Shown here: piece by piece, positions 24,780 to 36,200 of the stretch
Numbering within the stretch: the stretch's first letter is position 1
Layout of the letters: each line of letters begins with the position of its first letter
DNA from: Sinotaia quadrata
Taxonomy: Eukaryota; Mollusca; Gastropoda; Architaenioglossa; Viviparidae
Direction: 5' to 3'
DNA length: 64,000 nt
NCBI GenBank assembly: GCA_028829895.1
Contig: CM054181.1
Span: forward strand, 66,517,259 to 66,581,258
The notes under the pieces: generated by a model
Seen by the model: only the letters and a program-made list of their open reading frames with translations
Database searches by the model: none
Told to the model about the DNA's origin: nothing
Translations under genes and position numbers: made by a program

Positions 24780-24961
24780 AGCGTCAAACATGGTTGTCAG
24801 CCTATGGGTTATAAGCCCTCGGTCAAAGCAGTGCACTGGGGCCCCTACCTACACAACCGCTCACAGGAATAAAAATTAACAGCAAGTCACAACATGCATA
24901 GATTATTAGCATGGGGCCCCCGGGCAGCTGCCCAGCGTGCCCGTGCGTTAAGACAGCATTG
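24780..24961 (+). mobile_element. Probable terminal part of a second, non-autonomous hAT element
   Basis: GC-rich island in AT-rich DNA. Near the right end lie GGGGCCCC and the perfect palindrome GGGCAGCTGCCC (about 24922-24933), then a 3' edge that reads on the minus strand CAATGCTGTCTTAACGC. This arrangement resembles the ends of hAT elements with ZMYM1-like transposases. No coding sequence and no paired end were found, so the left limit is a guess. Confidence 0.4.
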
Positions 24962-25555
24962 TTCTACACCAATGTCCGTAAGTAGATTAAAGAAAATGTA
25001 ATTCTGCCTTTCTACTAGAATATCTATCTACAACCGAGGGACGATAGTTATTAATGTTTAATTCATTGGAGCTTTTGCACAGTTAAAATTCGCTATGCAG
25101 TAACTGGTTGTATTTGATAAATTATGAAGGACCTTAGTTATCATTTCGGTCAGTTTTGTTCAGTTCTAGACTAAACACGCTAATGCTCAAAATATGTCAA
25201 TACGCTTAGATAATAATAATATGCTACGACGAAACAAATATCAATAGAAAGATGAATGGATAGACGGACAGTTAAGTAAAACGTACAAGTAGGTAGACAG
25301 ACAGATATAGAGAGAGGGGGGAGAGAGGGAGGAATTTTTTTGTTTTTGAAAGGACGATTGAGAGAGTATGCGAAAAGAGAGCGTGAGACCGAAAGCTATA
25401 CGACTATTCTTATAGAACCTTAGTCGGTTTTGTTTCTCGATCCCTCTATTTTACAACATAAAATGACATAATACAATTTGCTATTTAAGTACTTTTAAAG
25501 TTTGAATATTTATATTTTTTTACTATAAAAAATGCTTTTTAAATAAATGCTAAAG
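24962..25555. other. No gene seen
   Basis: AT-rich, with a short GA-rich patch at 25300-25400. Confidence 0.5.
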
Positions 25556-26045
25556 TCATTACGTGACTGCACCAGTGAGCACTGCGACTCCTGCGTGTAT
25601 CAGTAAGCATGTGAGGCGTGAGTGTATCAGTGTACCATAGTGAACCGTGACTGCCTCAGTGAGCATTGTGAGCCGCGAGTGTATCAGTGACTGTTGTGAA
25701 CTGTGAGTGAATCAATGAATATTGTGAGCTGCTGTTGTATCAGTGAGCATTGTGAGCCGTCACTGTATCTGTGATCAGTAAGGGCAGGGACTGTATCAAT
25801 GAGCCGTAACTTTATCAGTGAGCATTGTGAGCTGTGACTTAGTGAGCACTGTGAACTTTGATAATTTTAATGAGCACTGTGAGCTGTGGCTATATCAGTG
25901 AACATTGGAAGCAGTGACTATATCAGTGAGCATTGGAAGCAGTGACTATATCAGTGAGCATTGGAAGCAGTGACTGTGTCAATGAGCATTATGAGCCGTG
26001 ACTGTATCAGTGAGCATTATGAGCCGTGACTCCATCAGTCACGCA
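25556..26045. repeat. Degenerate minisatellite, about 28-bp unit, about 17 copies
   Basis: The unit is GACTGTATCAGTGAGCATTG plus TGAGCCGT, with many substitutions and length changes, so it is an old array. Confidence 0.88.
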
Positions 26046-26565
26046 AAGAACACCTTCAAGACTTGGTTTGTTTTCTTTTGTTGTCAGTATATTGCGTTCG
26101 AAATTAGCTAATCTGCCGGAAACTTGAATTCGTGACCTTTCTTTTTCAAATCGCTATTTATTGTTTTGTAAATTGCGAAAATGAAATTTTTAGAGCAATG
26201 CATTTCATTATTCCTACACGTAAATGGAGAGTAAAATGGCCGACCAGTACTGCGAGATATAGGGATGAATTGTTTCCTTACTTGAAAAGTGGATTTGATT
26301 GTTGCTTTTGTGTAACAACCGATGATGTTACTGATGAAGTTGTAATCTAATGAAGGATTCTTTGACTATGAAGTTGGCTAATGATAACGCTGGATGCAGC
26401 AATGATAAAGAATTGAAATTATCACTGATTTTGGAGAGCAGTGATATTGTAAGAAATGTGTACAGCTCTCACTGTGCCACAAAGCATGTAAATGATTAAA
26501 CGGTTGGATTTCAAAGATTGTTATTTATCTTTACGTCTAACTGGGGATCATGGTCTGGGACCCAG
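26046..26565. other. No gene seen
   Basis: A short open frame at 26132-26350 (plus) has no recognisable domain or splice context. Confidence 0.45.
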
Positions 26566-26952
26566 ATACTTAGGTCAATAGTGCTGCTGATTTATGGTAG
26601 CCTGATCAATAATGCTAATGATTTATGTAGCCTGATCAATAGTGCTGCTGATTTATGTAGCTTGATCAATAGTGCTGCTGATTTATGTAGCCTGATCAAT
26701 AGTGCTGCTGATTAATGTAGCCTGATCAATAATGCTGATGATTTATGTAGCTTGATCAATAGTGCTGCTGATTTATGTAGCCTGATCAATAGTGCTGCTG
26801 ATTTATGTAGCCAGATCAATAGTGCTGTTGATTTATGTAGCCTGATCAATAGTTCTGCTGATTTATGTAGCCTGATCAATGTAGCCAGATCAATAGTGCT
26901 GCTGATTTATGTAGCCTGATCAAGAGTCCTGCTGATTTGTGTAGCCTGATGC
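26566..26952. repeat. Minisatellite, 30-bp unit, about 13 copies
   Basis: The unit is GATCAATAGTGCTGCTGATT plus TATGTAGCCT. Being a multiple of three, it keeps a frame open with a ten-residue repeat, which I take as an artefact. Confidence 0.95.
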
Positions 26953-27495
26953 TACAAGAGGGAGACAACCCAGGACCATCGCATCAGAGGACAGCTGGAT
27001 CAGAATCGACTTTATTCGATACCATGAGGCTTTGGCATCGCTGTTTGTTATCGCCGACGATTCAGTCGAGTCAAAAAAAAAGATTCAAAACCTTGTGAAC
27101 TAACTGACAAACTATAGCGGGAGTAATGTGGGAGTGTTCACTTCTAATTGACTGTAACTTGTTCATTTTTATTTTGTTATAAAAATTAAATTATTGTTAT
27201 CTTTCTCCACATCTTAAAGAACGACCAGTAACTGGGATCGAGTGCAGCGACACCTGTATTGGGTGATTGATTGTCAAGTTAGTCAGAGGAGGAGACAACT
27301 TTTGCGATCCCAAAGATGATGTTAACTGGTCTGAATTTCATTGCGTTGAATAATTTCCCCACTAGATAATTGCAACAGGAGTTAACATAGGGACAGGAAA
27401 GGTAGGCTAGGCCATGGGGCTATTATTACATTGAATGTCAAAGATTAAAATCTCGATAATTAATACTACAACAGGATCATATAGAAACCCCGCAC

Positions 27496-27561
<66 letters not shown>

Positions 27562-28206
27562 GGATGAGTACACAAAACCCACAATTTGTTGGCATGCATG
27601 AGGAAGGCAGGTACCTTCAGTTGTCAGATCACGTGCCACAAATTTGTTTAAACGCATGTATTCAATAATAAAACATACAAATATAGATATATCCGTAAAA
27701 AGAATATAAATATAAAGTGTCTTTACAAAATTGAAAAATAAATCACTTATATAGTAATTTGTTTTGTTGCCCATTTGATTGTTGTGTCGTAATAAACATG
27801 TATAAATCTTGCCCCGTTACACAAGCTGTCTTAAGTAGTCTTTACATAGGAAAGCAGAGTTCTGAAACACTAAGCACATAAATAGATGGTGAGAAGGAAG
27901 GGAGGGGCTTGGGGGGGGAGGGGTCTAATATAATTTTAATTTAAAATATTTAGAGATGGATTGTTAATTCGTGCCCCGCCATCCTTCCATTCTCTTACTT
28001 TCCATCTCTATTATTATTATTTTTAATTGTTTCTTTTCGTTCTTATATAAACCGACACAATCAGTGTATTTTCATGTCTAGAATATCCTTTGTAGGTAGT
28101 TCTGTAGGCTTGTTATGAATTTCTCTTTCAGCTCGGCGTGTTTACTAAAAATTGTCTGAAAAAAAGTTCAGTCACTCGTAACCAAGAAAGTAATTAATTA
28201 ATTAAA
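26953..28206. other. No gene; contains (CA)n at 27500-27558
   Basis: AT-rich apart from a 59-bp (CA)n. AGAGGGAGACAACC at 26949 resembles a molluscan repeat motif. The last few hundred bases should include the 3' UTR of the gene ending at 28207. Confidence 0.55.
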
Positions 28207-28964
28207 TTAAACTTTTTGACTAGCTAACAGAGCACTTTCCACCTTAGACTTTTGTTCTTCAAAGAGTAGAAAGCCTTCATCCCGCCAAGACTCGAACAAA
28301 AACCGAAATGCCACAGCCAGCACCATCAGGAAGAGCGACCAGCCGCAAAAATCGCTCTCATCGTTCCGTTCCTCTGTCACTGTAGGTGTAGCGCCAACAT
28401 CGGTTGTGTTACGGAGGCCCCCCTTCACCTGCCTGTAGTCGTGATCACATTCAGTTAGGCTGTCCTCGTCAGTGTTCTCACATTCTTGGGGGTGCAGCTT
28501 ACGATACAACCCCCTCGAAACGTAATAATCTTCACGCCTGTCCACCAACAGCTCCGTGTCACGAATAGTTTTGGTTCTCCGGGATTTTCTCAGCTTCGTG
28601 GAATGTTGTTGCTGTTGCTGCTGGCGATAGTGTTCGGGACTAATATGCCGATAGGTTTTTGCTGTAGGTGCGACCAACTTCTGGTGCACGGAATCGGCTG
28701 CGGAGCTGCTGATGAGATGAAGGTGGTCGTGGAAGTAAAGGAGCTTGCTGTACATGTCGCTGTCATTTCTGAAACATGTAGCTCGGTTCTGAACTTGGTC
28801 CTTCGAAGTGTTGAGGCCGTCGGGATACATGTGGGTCTTAAGGTAGTCGGCATAGCTGCTTTTTCTGCTGTTGATAACCTGCCTAACTCTAGATCTTGTC
28901 AAAACTTGATATGGCTTTGGAAGTCCGTTAGTTGTGGATCCCTTACTAAAAACAATTGCGAAGC
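28207..28964 (-). CDS. Unrecognised membrane protein, coding exon 2
   Basis: A long open exon in otherwise AT-rich, stop-rich DNA. Base composition is clearly richer in G and C than the flanks. The frame stays open from the acceptor to the TAA for about 250 codons, which would be very unlikely by chance here. Confidence 0.78.
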
Positions 28965-30783
28965 CTAGGACAGGGAAAAGAAAGCGAGTTTAAGATTGAA
29001 GAAAAATAAACATATACTAGGATAAAATGTTTGTTCAAAGAGAAACATTACACATTTCCATTTATTTACTAATGAAATTGGACAAGATAGTTCACAAGTT
29101 TATTTCACCTACACAAACGATAAACTATTCAATCATTTTCCATGAGGTCACCAAGTTTGTAGTCTGATCTCCACTAGCCTGCGTATCAAAACAATGCATG
29201 GGGTCGGGTGCACTTTATATTCAAAGGATGGCTTTAAAAAAAAAATTGATATGAATGTCAGCTCAACATGCACCCACACAATGGTGCCGACAGCGAATAA
29301 GATATATAACACGAACATCCGAAGTAGACGTCATCAAACTACAGGTATAAAAGTATAAGCAATGCAGCGATCCAGAAAATAAGAATGCCACAAACCCAGG
29401 TGTGTAATTAGTTTTTCAAATTAAATGGAGGACGCTTCCGGCTTACGCCGATTTCGCGCCAAATTAGGTCCGGTCGGATAGGGGCTGTGGGCTGAGGTGG
29501 GGGTAGAATTAGGAACTAGTCTTACGCTAATGTGTTAATTTTATACATATATTTATTTATTTTAATTTTGTTGAGGTGAAAATGTTGTATTATTTTCTTT
29601 TAATTTGTTCTCTTTATTATTATTATTATTATTTTCCACAATCATTAGTATTATCATTATTATTATTCCAGACTGTCACGATTGCTGTCGTTAGTATTAT
29701 TGATATTTTGTCGTATAATAAATTTTCGGTTACCTCTTTCACTTATTGTTATTCGTTATTCTATTTTATTTATATTGGCTTTATAGTGTTTTATTATTAT
29801 TTTTATTTATATTGGCTTTATAGTGTTTTATTATTATTTTTATTTATATTGGCTTTATAGTGTTTTATTATTATTTTTATTTATAATAATAATAAAGTTA
29901 TTTAAATTGTAATAAGTGGAATCGGTAAAAATATATCTAATTTTTCTTGGTTCCAAGTAGATTGACACTCGAAGAACGACTAACGTCTTATTTAATTGGA
30001 TTTCTTTTCTTTGAAAATAATAATGATTTGTATTATAGTCTTTTGAGCAATGGGCGTGCAATTATCTGTTTATTTACCCTTCTCAGACACACGTGTCAGT
30101 GCAATGGGCGTGCAATTATCTGTTTATTTACCCTTTTCAGACGCACGTGTCAATGCTGCCTAAGTTGCCGGAATGTTGTTTTTATTTAGAAAGCCATTTA
30201 ATTTTTTTCTTTCGGATCCTACTTTTGTTCATTTATTAATAATGTGGCCTTATTAGGGAGGACTCCCAACGTAACAGACTGTGTCGTATAAAATCGCTGT
30301 CAAGTCGTAGTTTGGAAATTTTGGGATGGTTCCTCTCTACTTCCATAAAAAAAATTTTTTTAAAGTAGGAGTTTGTTTTTAACTAGAATTGAAAACGGTC
30401 CAACCGGAAATGCCTGACAATCAGCAATACGTAGCTCTTGACAAGCTAACGAGTACGGAGTCGGTGTGTTGGACTTACATCGAGGGGAGAAAAAAAAATA
30501 GCAGCTGTCTTTATGCACTTCGCCCGTCGAAGTTTCAACTGTGAATTTGCGAAACCTTGAAAAAATAGCTGGTGAATGACAAAAGTTTACTTTGCAGATA
30601 TATATGTACGCAAAACTTCAGTCCCTATTCTCTGAAGTCAGAAAACTCTCCTTTCAAGTTTCATAAAGAAAAAAAATAATCCTTTTAGTTTATACTGTCA
30701 TACTTTATTCCAAAAATCTGCCTCTTACCGTCCCCGCATCCATGGTTAGGCAGCAGTCTGGTTTCAGTTCCATCTGTGGTCAT
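28207..30783 (-). CDS. Unrecognised 270-residue protein with a C-terminal membrane segment (two exons)
   Basis: Exon 1 (30729-30783, 55 nt) and exon 2 (28207-28964, 758 nt) join in frame to 271 codons with TAA. Exon 1 has CAAG before its ATG (A at -3), encodes MTTDGTETRLLPNHGCGD and ends in G|GTAAGA. Exon 2 begins after the pyrimidine-rich acceptor TTTTCCCTGTCCTAG. The body is polar and basic (TRSRVRQ near residue 42), with a run of six glutamines (about 133-138) and an acidic patch. The only hydrophobic span is GWSLFLMVLAVAFRFLF near residues 224-240, followed by a charged 30-residue tail. There is no signal peptide. This suggests a single-pass or near-tail-anchored membrane protein facing the cytosol. 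I recognise no domain; function unknown. Confidence 0.7.
28965..30728 (-). other. Intron of the unrecognised membrane protein gene
   Basis: AT-rich intron. It contains three copies of a 39-bp TTTATTTATATTGGCTTTAT-type unit (about 29770-29890) and two copies of a 48-bp unit with ACACGTGTCA (about 30045-30152). A stretch near 29420-29470 is CpG-rich. I see no other gene in it. Confidence 0.6.
30729..30783 (-). CDS. Unrecognised membrane protein, coding exon 1
   Basis: A short first coding exon of 18 codons plus one base, ending G|GTAAGA. Its phase exactly complements the acceptor at 28964. That phase match and the donor are the reasons for joining it to the long exon across a 1764-bp intron. 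Confidence 0.6.
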
Positions 30784-31020
30784 CTTGAAAAATGTCAATT
30801 TCGAAATGCTAGTGTTGTGGGCATCAGGTTTCCTGTTATCTTAGGACAGTTGTGTTCCGAAGGCTGGTCGTTACACCCGGAGCTGGTCCATGTCACCCGT
30901 TAGTTTCGCTTTTCTCTTTCTCTCGAGACTGCAGCGCCACTCAGTGATTGCGTCATTTATTCCTAATGCGCCTGTCGTTGACGTCATCATAATCGCGTCA
31001 GATTAATTTTTCTCACAATT
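30784..31020 (-). promoter_or_regulatory. Probable promoter and 5' UTR of the unrecognised membrane protein gene
   Basis: CpG-richer than its surroundings. A perfect palindromic CRE, TGACGTCA, lies at 30979-30986, about 200 bases upstream of the start codon, with GCGTCA and CGCGTCA elements nearby. CREB/ATF binding is inferred from the sequence only, and the transcription start is not located. Confidence 0.4.
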
Positions 31021-31440
31021 CTCAATGCACACGTGTGCGTGTGCGTACGTGCATGTATATGCGTGTTCTTACGTGTGTATGCATATATATGTGTATGTGC
31101 GTTCGTGTGTACATTTGTAAGCCTGTGTGTGTAACTAACATCTTTATCTAAATATAAATATCATAATAATTTCTATTCCACGTCCTTGTGGCACTCTTAA
31201 ATGTCAGGATTCATTAGGTTTTGTTCTGTGCCTTACTTTGGAAGGTGAAATGCTGGCATTTTAAGTCTTGAAATAACATAATCGACAGAGAAACCATAAT
31301 TGTACAGCACGACTAATGGGAAAAATTAAAATCAACAATAAGAGAAAACAATGCAACACACCATGAAAATTCAAAATGTTGTGCAGACATTATACAATCT
31401 CTTATAAGCACTAGCATTTTTATGGGGTAACTAGACAGAA
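31021..31440. other. No gene; TG/ATGCGTGT-rich patch
   Basis: A cryptically simple GTGTGCGTGCGTACGTGCATG-like patch lies at about 31025-31130; AT-rich sequence follows. Confidence 0.55.
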
Positions 31441-31680
31441 GCTCCTGTTTAAAAAGGTGCAAGTATACTCAGATAAGTCTATCATACACCAATAGGTTTT
31501 AAGTCTATCATACGTTTTAATTATATCATACACCAGTAGGCTTGAAGTCTATCAAATAAAAATAGGTTTTAAGTCTATTATATACCAGTAGGCTTTAAGT
31601 CTGTCATACATAAATAGGATTTAAGTGTATCATAAAACAAATGGTTTTAAAGTCTATCATACACCAATACGCTTATTTAT
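31441..31680. repeat. Degenerate minisatellite, about 26-29-bp unit, 7-8 copies
   Basis: Recurring AAGTCTATCATACACCAATA and GGTTTT. Confidence 0.85.
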
Positions 31681-32722
31681 ATAGTGTCGACTCTTGAAAA
31701 GTTGTTTTTGTATTGTGTAATCATAAAGTTTTTTAATTTCTATGTTTAAATATAATGAAAATAAAATGAAACATCTGTAAAAGAAAAAATCTGTGTAGCA
31801 ATTTGGTTCTTGTTTAAATAGGTCCTCTTGTTGAAATAAATTCAGAGAAGACAACGCTCACGAACTGCACGTGTGGTTAAATTGATTTGTCTGCTCTTGA
31901 TTTACAGCTTCCATTTCGACTGAACTTATTGACTCTCAATAAAGTTGCCCATTAGACGGAGCAAAACAGCTCATCTGCTACATAATTATTAGAGAATAAC
32001 AAAAACAAAATATTCAAATATTTACAACAAACTTCAGTTTGTATTGCGTTGCGTTGTGTGGGATAGCATTTTCAAAGGTGATAAGTTTGAACCAGTCTAA
32101 CTGTAATCCAATTAAGCAGTCACATCGGTCCGAAGGACTGTAAGAATAACTTTTCGACAATGCTGCTTCGTTCTGTTTTAAATTTGACTTTAAATCCCAA
32201 GGCATATGCAAATTTAGAGGCACAAAATTTTGGCTCATAGAGAATGAGAAATTGGATATAGAAAATATATACCTATACGATTTTAGCTTTTAGAAATGCA
32301 TTGTACTCAACTGACAGCACGAAAATAAACCAACATCTGTTTAGAAAATGTATAACCAAGATTAGTGGATAGTTTATAAAATTAATCATATAAATATAAC
32401 ACAATAATAGTTATATAATTATATTTAACAAACAATGATTACATAATCAAAACTGTACAAAAATTATTTAACCAAAATACGAATTGCGTAAACTTAAAAA
32501 ACAATTACCCAGCTGCAAAAGCAAATTTGCAATTCCAATATAGCAACAATAGCAGTACAAACGTGTGGAAAGCTAAAAAGAAATGCGTTACAGAGAAATG
32601 CGTGTCAGCTTATTTACTGACTGCATGCTTTATCAATAATACAGAAGTGGCTAGAAAAAAAGCAAAAACACTTATTTTGAGTACCTCATTTAAATAACTC
32701 ATAGTACTGGCCTATGTAACAG
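31681..32722. other. No gene seen
   Basis: AT-rich region between the two annotated genes, downstream of SLC52A copy A. Confidence 0.5.
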
Positions 32723-32732
32723 TTTATTTATT
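32723..32732 (-). promoter_or_regulatory. Likely poly(A) signal of SLC52A copy A
   Basis: On the minus strand this reads AATAAATAAA, two overlapping AATAAA hexamers about 290 bases after the TGA stop. Such hexamers are common by chance in AT-rich DNA. If it is used, the (GATA)n tract between it and the stop codon lies in the 3' UTR. Confidence 0.4.
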
Positions 32733-32738
32733 AGACAG

Positions 32739-32740
32739 AC

Positions 32741-32824
<84 letters not shown>
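32739..32824. repeat. (GATA)n microsatellite
   Basis: About 21 uninterrupted GATA units on the plus strand, after two GACA-like units. It lies between the stop codon of SLC52A copy A and its likely poly(A) signal, so it would be transcribed as (UAUC)n. Confidence 0.95.
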
Positions 32825-33017
32825 GACACAATTCATGTACTAATTTCATATTTTAATTATAAAATCGTTGTAGTTAGCAACATGTTTATATATCGATTAC
32901 AAGATTTATGTAACTTCAGAGTATCGATTGATAAGACAATAATATGTTTGACTACACACATGATTTTACACAGAGCAATCCCAGGCGAAACCATATATAA
33001 TTTGACTTCACAATCAG

Positions 33018-33215
33018 TCAATTGCACACAATCGCCTGCTTAAACAGTTTGTACACGTTGACCAGAACAAATGTTATCACCGCTCCAACCAGTGACCCCC
33101 CTTGCGTGACGGCACCACACCACAGCAGCGCCCTCTTGCCCTCCATTCTGAGCATGGTACCCATGGAAACCTTTGTGTACGTCAAGACAAATACCACCAG
33201 CACCCACAAAGTTAC
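33018..33215 (-). CDS. SLC52A: SLC52A copy A, last coding exon
   Basis: Encodes residues 428-492 and a TGA stop. It covers the last two membrane segments with [16 protein letters not shown] and the family block ALLWCGA. The acceptor is TTTGGGCAG|GTAACT. The protein ends in a short polar tail after VNVYKLF, as in other family members. A (GATA)n tract and a poly(A) signal lie within 300 bases downstream. Confidence 0.92.
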   Translation of the reverse strand, partial: VTLWVLVVFVLTYTKVSMGTMLRMEGKRALLWCGAVTQGGSLVGAVITFVLVNVYKLFKQAIVCN

Positions 33216-36200
33216 CTGCCCAAACATAAAGAGATGTATTAATGCAGTGGCGTTCTGGGAGAGGCGATTGTTGGTGCCTTTTTGTTGTCTTTTGTTACTT
33301 TATGTTTTTGTTGTTCATGTCAGGCGCTGCGTGACAGTGAAGTGCAGAAGTAGAATAATTACACTTTTGTGACATATGGATGGATGATCGTGTTGTTGTT
33401 ATGTGCCACACTCTCTCCTCCGCCATCCTACAGTGTGGGTGTAAACCAAGCTACCAAAATGACATCAGCAGCAGAGTGGGGAAAGGGAGAATAGAAGGAG
33501 GAAGTGGGGGCAAATCGTGAATGGTGTACAAAACAAATTGTTGAAGACTACATTCTCTTCCACTTCCCACCTTTTAAATGGAAATGCTTTTATTTTTCGT
33601 TTACTTTTAGTGTTGGCTGCATATGTCATATCAGCCCACTCTAAGACAATTTATAATATTCTAACTGTTAAACTTCATTTTCTTATTAAGCATTTGTACT
33701 CTTTAAGTTTGTCCTACACATATAAGAGATGGTGGATGGTATTGAAATGAACTAGTGATATTTATCCAGTGCTCGGCCTGGTTCCATGATAATTTAGATG
33801 TCTGCAACGGATAGAGCCCTCAGATGGACAAGTTGTTAGGAAGTATTATTCTTGCCACATTTTCAGTCTGACTCTTTTCTTGTTTAATACATACAGTTGG
33901 TAACTGTACAATAAAATGTTCTTTAAAAAATCACCTAACGTACATTACCAACAAATGTTTAGTGTGATTGGACTGCTTGAAACATGATTTAATTGATGTC
34001 TTTTTATTTAGTTTCATTTTATGTCAATACGCCAGTTTCTTTTCACTTCTGGAAATTATTTCCCGATCGAGATTAAAATTTGAACTATATTAGCTGTAAT
34101 ATTAATAGTGTTCTATTGTTCTTGTACTACTCGGCGATTATAAAGTTTAAATATGGTACTAATTGATCAAAACGGTCGGCATATCTAATAAAGTTTAAAT
34201 ATGGTACTAATTGATCAAAACGGTCGGCATATCTAATAAACTATAAATTTTGAACGGTGGCATGCAATATTAATAAAACTCACCTACCATACAAGTATCG
34301 GAAAATGTTTATATTGCATTGAATGCTCTAACCATATGATTGCATTTGTGTCTTATTTTATGTTTAGTTCCCAAAATTATTGCATATAGTAAACATTTAA
34401 ACTAATTTTAGTTTATTTTGTGATTTTTCTCGTGATATGAAAAGAACGCAAAATTATTTTTTAAATTTAATTTATTTATGTGATACTCATACTTGCTTAG
34501 ATGTGTAAATGCGTACTTGTTTAGTGATAACACGTCAGATTCATACACATTTTCTGTGACTTATCTTCTGTGACTTATCTTCTGTGACTTTTTTTCTTGT
34601 GACTTTCTTTCCTGTGACTTTTTTCCTAGCAAAACGTGTGACTTTTTTCCCGTGACTATTTTTCCTGTGACTTTAAGTTTTTTCCCGCCAATCGACTTAT
34701 CGTACGTTAGTTCTGACATTGCTGCAAATTGCCTTTTTTCGGGAGCGTTATTATACATTCCCCTGTCTGCCAGATCTATTTGCAGATTGTTAGTAGGGTG
34801 CTTATCATGGCTTCTCCCCCTTCTTGGACTAATTCTGCAGGGATGTTGTCTATTCCTGCTGCCTTTCCCTTTTCCATTGATTTCACTGCAGTCTCTACTT
34901 CTTCTCGGAGGATGGGGTAGTCAGTGTTGGTCACTGGAGGGGTGTTGAGTATGTCTGGGTCCCCTGTAGGTCTGTGGTTGTATAGGTCTGAGCAGTATTC
35001 TGTCCATCTCTTAAGAATGTCTTAGTCTTCTGTAAGACAATTCTCTCCACTATCTTGAATGGTGGAGGAGTGTCCTTGTTTTACGTTGGTCAGGTCTTTC
35101 ACCAGTTGGTATGCTTTTTTGCTATTATTCTTCTTTAGATTATTTTCTGTATCTTTGCACAGGTCTTCAATCCATGTCTCCATTGCCTTTTTCATGCTTT
35201 TCTTGATAATCTGATTAATTTCCCTTTGTTGTTTTGCTCCTACTTCCAATTTCTTCTTCTTTAGCTCTCAACGCTTGTCACAAAGACCAAGAATGTCATC
35301 TGTTACCCAAGGTTTCTTTGCTCGTCTATGTTTGCCAAGGATCTCGTTGGCTGTTTGGATCACTGAGGTGTTAAATATGTCAATCAATGTGTCTGTGTTC
35401 TCTGCATTAAGTAACAGTGATGCAAATTTTCTTACTGTCTTTGCTTGGAAGGCTTCCGATACCTCTGGGTCTTTTAGCTTGTCAAGGTTGAACTTGATTT
35501 TTGCGGGGCCCTGCTTGTTGACTTTCTTTAGACGTAGTCGGAGGGTCATCATCACTAAGTCAACTTGAACTATGGCACCCAAGAAACCATCTATGTCATG
35601 GTGACGTAAGACATCCTAGCTATATATAACTTCTGTATCTAGTATTGGTGACGTATATTGCTCACCTCATTCCTAGTGGGTGCAAGGGCAGCTGCACATA
35701 TGAGTCTGCCCATACTGATGATTTTTGCCTGTGGGGACTTAAAATGACCTAAATAGTGGTGTGTGGGTTGGCATGGTAGTTGCTACATCAGTGTTATAAG
35801 TTATCTGTTGACTTGATCACTTTTGCCTGCTTTGTTGGTGTGTTGTGCAGAACGGTTTGGATGCATTCTGAGTGTGTCAGTTTTTTCTCTGATGGTCTAA
35901 TGGAGGTTGTTCCTTGAATGAGCTGCTATTCCACCTAAAATAAGCAGAAGAAATGGACTTTGACTTAATCCTAACTGAATGGAGTCAAAGTTCAAGAACT
36001 GAACGAGACCAAGTTAAAGGACTAAATTAGTCTATGCGCTAAATGGAAGGAATGCATAAAGTTGAATTGGAACACTGAATGAGTTTAGATTACTTGGGTG
36101 GATGAGGTCACACCGGAAGTGCAAAATGACTGAGACAGACTCCAAGTCAGTAAATGAAACCTCAGACAAAGAGATGGTTGTCTTACCACTAAGAATGGCC

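Larger units (their letters stand above)
33216..36186 (-). other. Intron 4 of SLC52A copy A
   Basis: 2971 bp. It holds a perfect 48-bp tandem duplication (about 34140-34237, unit with ATGGTACTAATTGATCAAAA), the TGTGAC repeat and the LINE fragment. The rest is AT-rich without features. Confidence 0.85.

Noticed and set aside
28486..28968. Long plus-strand frame opposite exon 2 of the unrecognised membrane protein gene
   Set aside because: It is the antisense of a well-supported exon with correct splice sites; its hydrophobic runs are antisense of Gln- and Ser-rich codons.
29424..29475. CGCTTCCGGCTTACGCCGATTTCGC-like stretch, similar in flavour to one near 9090
   Set aside because: Only about 20 bases are loosely alike; too short and diverged to call a shared element without a genome search.
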